Below are positions 13,282-20,405 of a DNA stretch of 21,241 nt, piece after piece. The stretch is from Spirochaetaceae bacterium (GTDB lineage Bacteria > Spirochaetota > Spirochaetia > Treponematales > Breznakiellaceae). The notes below the pieces were generated by a model. It was not told where the DNA came from. It ran no database searches and worked only from the letters and a program-made list of their open reading frames with translations. The stretch is taken from positions 1 through 21,241 of the forward strand of contig JAITGJ010000015.1 of NCBI GenBank assembly GCA_031280705.1, in the 5' to 3' direction. Each line of letters opens with the position of its first letter. Within the stretch, counting starts at the first letter, position 1. The position numbers and the translations under genes were made by a program.

Positions 13282-15228
13282 ATGAAACGCAAAGTGATAC
13301 TTCCCCTCGTCATCGGTTTAGGCATCATACTGCTCGCCGGCAGCGGATTCTGGATCTTCCGCACCGTCAAAACCGGTTCGGCGGAACGGCGCGCCCAGCT
13401 TCACCGGAATACCCTTAAAATTATAGAGGATTATCTTGAGCAGGATGAGTTTCAGCGGGCGCTGGCCCTGCTGGAAGGCATTTTGCTGGAAGATCCTGAA
13501 AATGAGACCGCGCGCACGCTCCGCGACCGGGCGCTCCGTCTACAGCGGGAGGCGCGGGACGCCGGACGGACGGACCAGGGGGGCCTTGACGCGCTGGAAA
13601 ACGCCCTGGCGCTTCAGGCGGAGGCGCTCGCCGCCCGTGAACGTTTGGCCCGTTCAGAGATAGAGGCCGCGCTCCGGCGGGAAACCGGCGCCGCCGCCCG
13701 CGCGGAGGCCGAGGAGGAGCGGCGCGCCCTGGCCGCGGCGGAAGAGGCGCGGCGGAAGGCGGAAGAAGAGGAAATCGCCCGGCGCTCCGCCGAGGTACAG
13801 ACACGGATGCGGGAAGTCCGCGCGCTTGTCGATCAGGGGAAGGCCCTTCTTGAGGCCGGGAATCTTGCCGCCGCCGTGGAAAAATACCGGGAGGCGCTGG
13901 AAAAGATGCCCCCCGGGGAAACTCATTTTGACGCCGGAATCCGCGCGGACATTGCGGACACCTGGTACGCCGCCGCGGCGGGACGGCCCGGTACGGCGGA
14001 GGGGGCAGAAGCGTTAAGCCAGGCGTCCACTCACGCAAGCGCCGCCATCCGGCGGGACCGGACACTGGCGCAGCCCCACGCCACGCTGGGACGCATCGCC
14101 CGGGACAACCGTCAGTGGGAACAGGCGGCGGCGGAATTCCGGGAAGCCGGACGGCTTGAGGCGGGTAATTATCTTCATCAGGCGGAACTGGGCCGCGTTC
14201 TCTTCAATATGCGCAACTACGCGGGCGCGGCGGAAGCGTTCGAAGCGGTGGTACGGCTTAACCCGCGCTACGAAACGGGTTGGTACAATTTGGGCGGCGC
14301 GTACCGCATGAGCGGGAAGCCGGACAACGCGCTGGAAGCCTACCGGAAGGCGATTGAGATCAAGGGTGATTACGCCGTGGCGCACCGGGAAATTGGGCGG
14401 ATTCTGGCCGCGCGGGGGGATACCGCCGGGGCGGTGGAATCGTTTAACCGCTGCCTGCTCCACACGCCGGGAGATATTGCGGCCCTGCGCGAACTGGGCG
14501 CGGCGCAAAACAGCGCGAAAAATTACGCGGCGGCGGAGACCGCCTTTGCCCGCGCGCTGGAAATCGCCCCGAACGACGCGCAAACCAACTACAATATGGC
14601 CCTGGTAAAGCTCGAACTGGAAAAACCGGAGGAGGCCCGTACCTACGCGGGACGCGCCGCGGACATTAACCCCCAGGCCGTGTATTTTTACACGCTGGGA
14701 CTTGCCTGCGAGGGAACCGGCAGTGAAGAAGACGCGATCCGCGCCTATGTGAAGGCCGTGTCCATGGACGCGAAATATGTGCGGCCCCGCATCAATCTGG
14801 GGAAAATTTACCTTGCGGGCGGCATGGCCGCCGAAGCGCTCCCGGTACTGCTTGAGGCATGGCAGGCGGAACCCGCGTCCTTTGAAGTGAACAACAATCT
14901 GGGCGCGGCCTATGCGCGGCAGGAAGACTGGACAAAAAGCGTGGAATTTTACGGAAAAGCGCTTCTGGTGGAGCCGTCAAACCCGACCGTAATGCTGAAT
15001 CTCTCGCGCGCATGGGTGGGCGCGGGCAATCTTGACAAGGCGCGGGATCAGTACCAGGCGCTGCTCCGTGTCGCGCCGGATAACGGGGACGCGCTTTTTG
15101 AACTGGGAAAAACCTATGCAAGCCTCGGCGACGCCGCGTCCGCGCGGACTTCCCTTGAAGCCCTGATCGCGCGCATTCCCAATTATCCGGGCAAGGCCGA
15201 AGCGGAACGGATACTGGGGGGCCTGTAG
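13282..15228 (+). CDS. Membrane-anchored multi-TPR protein
   Basis: A 648-residue protein. It has one N-terminal membrane anchor (about residues 5-26, 'VILPLVIGLGIILLAGSGFWIF'), a long Ala/Glu/Arg coiled coil (about 85-185), then at least ten TPR units to the end, for example 'ETGWYNLGGAYRMSGKPDNALEAYRKAIEI' and similar. AAGGA is 6 bp before the ATG. The final TPR ends one base before the AI-2E family gene (TAG c ATG), so the two genes are tightly linked. The anchor plus coiled coil suggests an inner-membrane protein with a periplasmic TPR superhelix that holds partner proteins. The specific partners are unknown. Confidence 0.85.
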   Translation: MKRKVILPLVIGLGIILLAGSGFWIFRTVKTGSAERRAQLHRNTLKIIEDYLEQDEFQRALALLEGILLEDPENETARTLRDRALRLQREARDAGRTDQGGLDALENALALQAEALAARERLARSEIEAALRRETGAAARAEAEEERRALAAAEEARRKAEEEEIARRSAEVQTRMREVRALVDQGKALLEAGNLAAAVEKYREALEKMPPGETHFDAGIRADIADTWYAAAAGRPGTAEGAEALSQASTHASAAIRRDRTLAQPHATLGRIARDNRQWEQAAAEFREAGRLEAGNYLHQAELGRVLFNMRNYAGAAEAFEAVVRLNPRYETGWYNLGGAYRMSGKPDNALEAYRKAIEIKGDYAVAHREIGRILAARGDTAGAVESFNRCLLHTPGDIAALRELGAAQNSAKNYAAAETAFARALEIAPNDAQTNYNMALVKLELEKPEEARTYAGRAADINPQAVYFYTLGLACEGTGSEEDAIRAYVKAVSMDAKYVRPRINLGKIYLAGGMAAEALPVLLEAWQAEPASFEVNNNLGAAYARQEDWTKSVEFYGKALLVEPSNPTVMLNLSRAWVGAGNLDKARDQYQALLRVAPDNGDALFELGKTYASLGDAASARTSLEALIARIPNYPGKAEAERILGGL

Positions 15229-15229
15229 C

Positions 15230-16321
15230 ATGGAACTGGATTTTTTCCCCTCGCCCCGGACCATTCAAACGATCATTTTTGTGGCGATTCTTATCACGCT
15301 TTTTGTGGCCGTTTGTACGCTGTTCGCCCCGTTTATGACCGTATTACTGTGGTCCATCCTGCTGTATACCCTCCTCGCGCCGCTGCACCACAAGCTGACG
15401 CGCCGGATGAATTTTTCCGGCGCGGCGGGCATCGTGCTTAAAAACATTATTGCCGCTGTTTTCTCGCTTGGCACGATGATCCTTATCCTTATTCCCCTGT
15501 TTTTTGTCGTGTCGCAGTTTTACGCTCAGATAATGGATCTGGTGCGCCTGATACGGGACGCCATTGCCGGAAATCCCGCGTTTTTCAATGATATTTTTTC
15601 TGACATGTCGGACCTGATACGCGACATTACCAACGGCCTTGTGGTCTGGACGCCGGAAGAAATACAGCGCGATCTTTTGCAGACCATTACCTCAGGCGCG
15701 CAGAACATTATTGCCGCCGGTACTTCCCTGGTCCGCAATCTGGGTTCCTTCGCAATTGGGCTTGCCTTTATGTTTTTCTGTCTCTTTTTCTTTTTCCTTG
15801 ACGCGCCCTATCTTTCGCATCTGGTAACGCACGCCATCCCCATCAAGAAGGAGCATATGAACGCGCTCATGGCAAAATTCAAGGAAACGACACGGAATCT
15901 GTTCCTTGGCTACATCATGGTCGCGCTGGTGCAGGCGGTCATGGCCTATATTGTTTTTTCGCTTTTTGGCGTGAAAGGCTCGCTGGTCCTTGCCGCGCTG
16001 GTACTGGTTTCTTCGTTTATTCCCATGTTTGGCGCGGGCCTCGTGTGGGGCCCCATCGGAATTTTCCGCATCCTGTCCGGGCAGGTTATGGGCGGAATCA
16101 TATTCCTTGCCGTATCGGGAGTGTGCATTTCCCTGCTGGACAATTTTTTGCGCCCGGTATTTCTCCAGGACCGGATACATCTCCACCCGCTCATTATTTT
16201 TGTGTCGATTCTGGGCGGCGTCGCGGTGTACGGTTTTAACGGACTCCTCGTCGGGCCCCTGGTAGTAATTCTGTTTCTCACCGTTCTGGACATGTTTCTC
16301 GCGGAGCATAACATTACCTGA
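15230..16321 (+). CDS. AI-2E transporter family (PerM-like) membrane protein
   Basis: A 363-residue membrane protein with about seven or eight hydrophobic segments, including paired N-terminal helices, a long middle soluble region (about residues 95-165) and the family's C-terminal block 'GSLVLAALVLVSSFIPMFGAGLVWGPIGIFRILSG…LDNFLRPVFLQDRIHLHPLIIFVSILGGVAVYGFNGLLVGPLVV'. The family includes E. coli TqsA/YdgG (AI-2 export) and other permeases and Na+/H+ antiporter-like members, so the substrate should not be assumed. The ATG at 15230 lies one base after the preceding stop, and the ribosome site is the G-run inside the end of the TPR gene. Confidence 0.9.
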   Translation: MELDFFPSPRTIQTIIFVAILITLFVAVCTLFAPFMTVLLWSILLYTLLAPLHHKLTRRMNFSGAAGIVLKNIIAAVFSLGTMILILIPLFFVVSQFYAQIMDLVRLIRDAIAGNPAFFNDIFSDMSDLIRDITNGLVVWTPEEIQRDLLQTITSGAQNIIAAGTSLVRNLGSFAIGLAFMFFCLFFFFLDAPYLSHLVTHAIPIKKEHMNALMAKFKETTRNLFLGYIMVALVQAVMAYIVFSLFGVKGSLVLAALVLVSSFIPMFGAGLVWGPIGIFRILSGQVMGGIIFLAVSGVCISLLDNFLRPVFLQDRIHLHPLIIFVSILGGVAVYGFNGLLVGPLVVILFLTVLDMFLAEHNIT

Positions 16322-16330
16322 GCGATACCC

Positions 16331-16343
16331 GCGCCCGGGGCGC
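16331..16343. repeat. Short GC hairpin after the AI-2E gene
   Basis: GCGCC-cgg-GGCGC ten bases after the stop codon. No T-run follows, so its terminator role is weak. Confidence 0.25.
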
Positions 16344-16375
16344 TCCGGTGGAACGCGGCATATTTTGTCCATGGG

Positions 16376-16389
16376 TGTTGTTCACAACA
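16376..16389. promoter_or_regulatory. Palindrome TGTTGT-tc-ACAACA before the ACT gene
   Basis: A perfect 6-bp-arm inverted repeat, extended outward by TCCA…TGGA with a small offset. It ends 18 bp before the ATG and just ahead of the AGGAG ribosome site (16398-16402). It could be an operator or a structure that affects translation start. Confidence 0.35.
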
Positions 16390-16407
16390 TGGATGTGAGG
16401 AGTTGAC

Positions 16408-16677
16408 ATGAATGCGATCATCACGGTAGTCGGGACCGATCAGGTCGGCATTATCGCACGGGTTTCCGGGTTTCTCGCCGAACGGAATATTAATATCGCC
16501 GACATCAGCCAGACAATTCTTTCCGGAAATTTTGTCATGGTGATGATGGTTGAATTTTCCGTGGATTCAAAACAGCTTGATGAGGTAAAAACGGAACTTG
16601 ACGGGCTTTCCCGCTCTCTGGGGGTTTCCATCAGCATCATGCACGAAAAAGTATTTTCGGCGATGCATCGTCTATAA
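16408..16677 (+). CDS. ACT domain protein (UPF0237)
   Basis: An 89-residue stand-alone ACT domain: 'ITVVGTDQVGIIARVSGFLAERNINIADISQTI' is the typical first beta-alpha-beta with the G-x-D-x-x-G ligand loop, followed by 'FVMVMMVEF' and the second helix. UPF0237 members resemble the regulatory GcvR/ACT group and are thought to bind amino acids or similar effectors; the ligand is not known. AGGAG is 5 bp before the ATG. It pairs with the DUF711 gene downstream, an association conserved in many bacteria. The gap between them holds an unusually perfect hairpin that begins at the stop codon. Confidence 0.93.
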   Translation: MNAIITVVGTDQVGIIARVSGFLAERNINIADISQTILSGNFVMVMMVEFSVDSKQLDEVKTELDGLSRSLGVSISIMHEKVFSAMHRL

Positions 16678-16681
16678 ATAG

Positions 16682-16717
16682 AGTCTGTCTATAATGTGGA
16701 AACATTATAGACAGACT
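16682..16717. promoter_or_regulatory. Perfect 16-bp hairpin with GGAA loop between ACT and DUF711 genes
   Basis: AGTCTGTCTATAATGT (16682-16697) pairs perfectly with ACATTATAGACAGACT (16702-16717) around the GGAA loop, which is a GNRA-type tetraloop. It is AT-rich and has no T-run behind it, so it is not an ordinary terminator. The octamer GTCTATAA occurs twice directly (16670-16677, including the ACT stop, and 16687-16694) and once inverted (16705-16712), hinting at protein binding to DNA or RNA. It probably sets the ratio of the two proteins or stabilises the mRNA ends. Confidence 0.55.
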
Positions 16718-16805
16718 TCCTTGAAAATAGACGTTCTGTAGGCAGCCGTGCCGGTAAACGAACGGGCCGGGCCGCCCGCGCAAAACGAAAAAAGGAACAA
16801 AAAAG

Positions 16806-18167
16806 ATGTTATTCACGCCCTTTGAAATAAAAGAAACTGTTGATATGTTCATGCGGTACAAACTCGACATCCGCGCCATCACGCTGGGCGTATCCCTCCT
16901 TGACTGCGCCGCGGAAAACGGGGAAAAAACCCGGCGGCGGATACGTGATAAATTACTGCGCGTGGCGGGAGATCTCGTGCCGGCAGGACGCGCTATCGAA
17001 CGTGAATACGGCATCCCGATCATCAACAAACGCCTTTCCGTTACGCCCATCGCGCTGGTGGCGGGATCAAGCGGCGACCGCGATTATACGCCGTATGCGG
17101 AAGTGCTCGACAGCGTAGCCGGGGAACTCGGCGTCGATTTTGTGGGCGGATTTTCCGCGCTTGTGCAGAAAGGCTTTTCCGGCGGGGACCGGATTCTCGT
17201 CGATTCCATTCCCGCCGCGCTCAGCGCTACTTCCCGCGTTTGTTCCAGCGTCAATGTGGCAAGCACGAAAAGCGGAATCAACATGGACGCGGTCCGGCGC
17301 ATGGGGGAGGTGATCCGCGCGGCCGCGGAAAAAACTTCCGGGCGGGACGGCATTGCCTGCGCGAAGCTTGTGGTCTTTTGCAACGCGCCGGAAGATAATC
17401 CGTTTATGGCCGGGGCTTTTCACGGACCGGGAGAGGCGGAAAGCTGCCTCAATGTCGGGGTTTCCGGCCCCGGCGTGATCAGGGCGGCGCTGGAAAGCCT
17501 TCCCGGCGCAACTTTCGACGAACTGGCGGACATCATCAAAAAAACTGCGTTCAAAATAACCCGCATGGGACAGCTCGTGGGCATGGAAGCGGCGCGGCGG
17601 CTTGGCGTACCCTTCGGCATTCTGGATCTTTCTCTCGCGCCCACGCCCGCGGTGGGAGACTCCGTTGCCCGTATTCTTGAGGAGATGGGCCTCGCATCGG
17701 CGGGAGCGCACGGTACAACTGCCGCGCTTGCCATGCTTACCGACATGATAAAAAAAGGCGGCGTAATGGCGTCTACGCATGTGGGCGGTTTTTCCGGCGC
17801 GTTTATTCCTGTTTCGGAAGATGAGGGCATGGTTGAAGCGGTGCGCAGTAATACTATCACGCTGGATAAGCTTGAGGCGATGACATCCGTTTGCTCCGTG
17901 GGTCTCGACATGATAGCACTGCCCGGCGATACCAGCGCCGCCACCATTTCCGCCATCATCGCCGATGAAATGGCCATCGGCATGGTAAACAACAAAACCA
18001 CAGCCGTCCGGGTTATTCCCGTGCCGGGCAAAAGGGCGGGGGACTGGGCGGAATTCGGCGGACTGTTGGGCGGCGCGCCGGTTATGGCGGTCAATGCCGC
18101 GTCCAGTGAAATTTTTATACGCCGGGGCGGAAGAATCCCCGCGCCGCTCCACAGTTTTAGAAACTAA
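16806..18167 (+). CDS. DUF711 / PFL family protein (UPF0210)
   Basis: A 453-residue protein typical of UPF0210. It has the start 'EIKETVDMFMRYKLDIRAITLGVSL', 'EYGIPIINKRLSVTPIALVAGSS', 'CSSVNVASTKSGINMDAV', 'LNVGVSGPGVIRAAL', 'ITRMGQLVGMEAARRLGVPFGILDLSLAPTPAVGDSVA', and the C-terminal 'GLDMIALPGDTSAATISAIIADEMAIGMVNNKTTAVR'. The family has a glycyl-radical (PFL)-like barrel in solved structures, but no C-terminal glycyl-radical loop is visible here and no enzymatic activity is established to my knowledge. It is nearly always beside the ACT protein UPF0237, which probably regulates it. AAGGA lies about 9 bp before the ATG. It has full length and no anomalies. Confidence 0.93.
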   Translation: MLFTPFEIKETVDMFMRYKLDIRAITLGVSLLDCAAENGEKTRRRIRDKLLRVAGDLVPAGRAIEREYGIPIINKRLSVTPIALVAGSSGDRDYTPYAEVLDSVAGELGVDFVGGFSALVQKGFSGGDRILVDSIPAALSATSRVCSSVNVASTKSGINMDAVRRMGEVIRAAAEKTSGRDGIACAKLVVFCNAPEDNPFMAGAFHGPGEAESCLNVGVSGPGVIRAALESLPGATFDELADIIKKTAFKITRMGQLVGMEAARRLGVPFGILDLSLAPTPAVGDSVARILEEMGLASAGAHGTTAALAMLTDMIKKGGVMASTHVGGFSGAFIPVSEDEGMVEAVRSNTITLDKLEAMTSVCSVGLDMIALPGDTSAATISAIIADEMAIGMVNNKTTAVRVIPVPGKRAGDWAEFGGLLGGAPVMAVNAASSEIFIRRGGRIPAPLHSFRN

Positions 18168-18177
18168 CCGCACTGCC

Positions 18178-18281
18178 GTGCGATAAAAGGCGCACAAAAC
18201 CCGTACCGGCAAACCGGTGGTGTTCCGTACCATTTCCGCCTGCAAGGGAGTAAATGCGCCGCGGTAATAGTGCTGCGGCGC
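18178..18281. terminator. Hairpin cluster between convergent genes
   Basis: Three inverted repeats lie between the DUF711 stop and the phosphatase stop: GTGCG…CGCAC (18178-18195), ACCGG-caaa-CCGGT (18205-18218) and GCGCCGC…GCGGCGC (18256-18262 with 18275-18281). None is followed by a long T-run, but their position suggests a two-way transcription stop. Confidence 0.35.
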
Positions 18282-18342
18282 GTTGTGTGGAAACCTGTTC
18301 AACAGTCTGCGGCCATGCCGGAGTTGCCAAACAGGTTCAGGA

Positions 18343-19185
18343 TCAGGGCGCGCGTTTCCAGCGGGAAATGGCCGCCGCCTCCCTGAACACGGCGCGATTT
18401 TCCGGGGTAGCGGGCGGCTCGGAATCGCCGAATATTGCCCGAATCCAATGCCCGTCTGTGGGGTTGGGCAGTACGATATAGCGCATACCGTATAGTTCCC
18501 GGTCCTCTTCCATCAGACTGAGCCGTTCGTCCACATCCTTGACGTAGTATTTCCGCCGAAAATCGTTCAGGTTATCGCCCAGCATCAGAACGACATTATG
18601 GGTACGGGCTATTTTCTGCTGCCGTTCTTCCTTGTTGGACGATTCCCGCTGTACAAAAAGGTGCGCTTCGTCCACAAAGGGGAACCCAAGGCTCGTGAGG
18701 TTCGCTTCGGCCAGGGCATAGGTATCCTCTCCCTGATCCCGGTTCGTTACATAAAAAACTTCCACGTCCCGGTCTTTGGCATAACTACAAAATTCCAGCG
18801 CGCCCGGCGTGGCGGCGAACCGGTTTTCCGCAACCCAACTGTCCCACACGGCGTCGTCAAAAAAATCCATGCCCGCCGCTATCAGCCGCGCCCAATAATC
18901 CGCCGCGTTGAGTACTGTGTCATCCACATCGGTGATCACGGCCAGCGGCTTATCCCCGGCGGTGCGCGCCGCGAGGGCGTTGTCCAAATGCAGCCGCGCC
19001 ACATTAAACGCCTGATAATACAGCGCGCGATATTCGGCGGCGGTCTGTTTCCATGCCGCCGCCATAACAAGCTGATTGCCTGCCGCGCCGGTATTCCCGG
19101 CCGTTCCCGCTTTCCCGCAGGCCATTGTCCCAGCGGCAAGGCACAGGACCGCGGCGGCGATCCCGTTCCACATCATTTTTTTCAT
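18343..19185 (-). CDS. Acid phosphatase lipoprotein, e(P4)/class C HAD family
   Basis: A 280-residue HAD-superfamily phosphatase resembling the e(P4) 5'-nucleotidase lipoproteins, which release phosphate from nucleotides at the cell envelope. It has a lipoprotein signal (residues 1-22; the lipobox T-M-A-C has Cys23), the catalytic HAD motif I D-V-D-D-T at 86-90 (the family has a DDDD-type set), 'VFYVTNRDQGEDTYA' for motif II, and 'LGDNLNDF' for the last motif. The start is ATG 19185 because AGGAGG is 6 bp away; the longer frame to 19230 overlaps the leader. A near-consensus promoter (19229-19257) gives a leader of about 37 nt. It is convergent with the DUF711 gene and stands alone. Confidence 0.9.
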   Translation of the reverse strand: MKKMMWNGIAAAVLCLAAGTMACGKAGTAGNTGAAGNQLVMAAAWKQTAAEYRALYYQAFNVARLHLDNALAARTAGDKPLAVITDVDDTVLNAADYWARLIAAGMDFFDDAVWDSWVAENRFAATPGALEFCSYAKDRDVEVFYVTNRDQGEDTYALAEANLTSLGFPFVDEAHLFVQRESSNKEERQQKIARTHNVVLMLGDNLNDFRRKYYVKDVDERLSLMEEDRELYGMRYIVLPNPTDGHWIRAIFGDSEPPATPENRAVFREAAAISRWKRAP

Positions 19186-19228
19186 ATTGTCCTCCTGACT
19201 AATGTACCGCATCCGCAGTACAGGCCGC

Positions 19229-19257
19229 ACTATACCGGATTATTTTATTTGTGTCAA
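19229..19257 (-). promoter_or_regulatory. Near-consensus promoter of the phosphatase gene
   Basis: Reading the minus strand: TTGACA (19257-19252), a 17-bp spacer, then TATAGT (19234-19229). The -10 hexamer is the same as that of argS. Transcription would begin near 19222. Confidence 0.75.
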
Positions 19258-19650
19258 ATCAGCAAAAGAATTCGTGTCTGTGCATAAAGCCGCCTGCTTT
19301 GCGGGCAGGCACGCATTGGTAAAAAACTGATAGATTAATTGGAGTTGTTCAATAACGATTGTTGTTAAATAATTTACGCTTAAAAGACGGGCAGGATGCA
19401 CCGCATACGGGGTTATGAATGAAAGGGCCGGCGGTAGGCAGAATAACACTAAAAACGGCGTCCAAAAACACGACCCGCCAGAAAAGTAATACTAACACAG
19501 AACCCGGGAAAAATTTTCATGAACAAAAAAAGAGGCGTGAACAGATTGCATTCTCTTTGCGTGGGCTTTTTCAAGCCGCCGGTGATGCTTGACTTGTTTT
19601 ATGCCATTTACACCCGATATGTTTTAATGGACATAAAAGCGTCCCAAAAC
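19258..19650. other. Gene-poor region left of the GC-hairpin array
   Basis: No convincing gene is present. A 69-codon minus-strand frame (19240-19449) and the start of an 82-codon plus-strand frame (19519 onward) show no family features. Small inverted repeats occur, such as GCCTGC…GCAGGC near 19291-19308 and GGCTT-tttc-AAGCC near 19564-19577. Composition is mixed. It may be decayed DNA. Confidence 0.4.
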
Positions 19651-19664
19651 TCCAGGGGGGTCCG

Positions 19665-19760
19665 GGGGGGCCAAGGCCCCCCGGCGGGGCGTTGCGGGGC
19701 AGGGCCCCGCAGAGGGGGTAGGCCGGGCCGTTGGCCCGGCCGCAGGGGGCGGCTGCCCCC
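19665..19760. repeat. Array of four consecutive GC hairpins
   Basis: Four near-perfect hairpins lie back to back: GGGGGGCC-aa-GGCCCCCC (19665-19682), GCGGGGC-agg-GCCCCGC (19694-19710), GGCCGGGCC-gtt-GGCCCGGCC (19721-19741) and GGGGGC-ggct-GCCCCC (19745-19760). Long G-runs just before it (19655-19670) could also form quadruplexes. It looks like a dispersed structured repeat rather than coding DNA. Confidence 0.7.
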
Positions 19761-19772
19761 TCCCTGACCTGT

Positions 19773-19813
19773 TGTATGGAGGGTTTTGAAGCAAGCTCCA
19801 TACATCTTTTTTT
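19773..19813 (+). terminator. Rho-independent terminator
   Basis: TGTATGGAG (19773-19781) pairs with CTCCATACA (19796-19804), followed after two bases by seven T (19807-19813). The orientation ends plus-strand transcription coming from the GC-hairpin array; no protein gene lies upstream on this strand, so the transcript it ends may be non-coding. Confidence 0.65.
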
Positions 19814-19872
19814 AGGCAGTGGCCCGCAAAACAAAGGCGGCGGCTTAAAGATGCGCGGGGAAGCCCTTTTGG

Positions 19873-20196
19873 TCAGATAGTTTCGTCCAATTCCTGTATT
19901 TTCTCGTTGATTAAGCGGCCCAATAGCTCATAAATGTCCTCTAAAGCTGCTTTCCGGTAGTTCTTCATGGTGGATACGGGGTCTATTTTCCGTGAAAAAA
20001 GGTCGGTTGGATCAATACCGAGGGCAAAAGCCAGCTTCTGTATCATTTCGGACGAGGGGAATTTGACGGTATTCTCTAACATTCCAATATAATTTGTTGA
20101 AGTTTCCGCTTTTTCCGCCAATAAAGCCTGACTCCAGCCCCGGGCTTGCCTGAATCCTTTCAGATTAGCGGCCAATATATTTCTGATATTTGTCAT
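19873..20196 (-). CDS. XRE-family helix-turn-helix regulator
   Basis: A 107-residue DNA-binding protein. Residues about 8-66 form a Cro/C1-type helix-turn-helix: 'LKGFRQARGWSQALLAEKAETSTNYIGMLENTVKFPSSEMIQKLAFALGIDPTDLF', with the recognition helix around 'STNYIGMLEN'. The remaining 40 residues are helical and may serve dimerisation. The ribosome site is weak. A promoter (20221-20248 on the minus strand) places transcription about 18 nt before the ATG, and a 12-bp palindrome covers its -10 box, suggesting self-regulation. It is divergent from the outer-membrane barrel gene and may control it. Confidence 0.88.
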   Translation of the reverse strand: MTNIRNILAANLKGFRQARGWSQALLAEKAETSTNYIGMLENTVKFPSSEMIQKLAFALGIDPTDLFSRKIDPVSTMKNYRKAALEDIYELLGRLINEKIQELDETI

Positions 20197-20220
20197 ACGA
20201 AAGCCTAATCTTAGTTTCTT

Positions 20221-20248
20221 ATCGTAAACGATGGACCTTCCATGACAA
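20221..20248 (-). promoter_or_regulatory. Promoter and operator of the XRE gene
   Basis: Minus strand: TTGTCA (20248-20243), a 16-bp spacer, then TACGAT (20226-20221). The inverted repeat ATCGT-aa-ACGAT (20221-20232) overlaps the -10 box and is a good candidate operator for the XRE protein itself. Confidence 0.5.
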
Positions 20249-20261
20249 CATTCCTAGGGTG

Positions 20262-20297
20262 TTGATTTTTATTAAATAAAACAATACCATGGGTATT
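20262..20297 (+). promoter_or_regulatory. Promoter and palindrome for the barrel gene
   Basis: TTGATT (20262-20267), a 17-bp spacer, then TACCAT (20285-20290). The inverted repeat AATACC-atg-GGTATT (20283-20297) covers the -10 box and the expected start, so a repressor could act here. The sequence differs from the palindrome in the XRE promoter. Confidence 0.4.
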
Positions 20298-20371
20298 GGT
20301 TCAAAAGGAATTGTCAGTTCATTTGAATCGATCCGTTTTTCAGACGGAAAACCGGCCCTTGAGGGCGGGAA

Positions 20372-20388
20372 TTTAGGGGGCGAAAGCC
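20372..20388 (+). promoter_or_regulatory. Leader hairpin with GAAA loop beside the ribosome site
   Basis: GGGGC-GAAA-GCCCC lies just before the ribosome site AAAGGAG of the gene at 20406. Further up the leader, CCGT…ACGG and GCCC-ttga-GGGC can also pair. The leader of about 110 nt is therefore structured and might be a cis-regulatory RNA; it matches no riboswitch class that I can name. Confidence 0.4.
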
Positions 20389-20405
20389 CCGAAAGGAGTT
20401 TTTCA

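Noticed and set aside
13421..14065. Long minus-strand frames inside the TPR gene
   Set aside because: Antisense shadows of GC-rich coding sequence, with Pro/Arg-rich translations typical of such frames.
18310..18356. tRNA-Leu-like stretch (GCCGGAGTTGCCAAACAGG…TTCAGGATC)
   Set aside because: It resembles a tRNA-Leu 5' half, but no matching T arm or acceptor 3' half follows, and it runs into the phosphatase coding end.
19519..19767. 82-codon plus-strand frame ending in Gly/Arg/Pro-rich sequence
   Set aside because: Its second half is a translation of the GC-hairpin array, and it has no ribosome site or known family.
20298..20405. Known riboswitch in the barrel gene leader
   Set aside because: Three small hairpins are present, but none of the conserved cores of riboswitch classes I know could be recognised.
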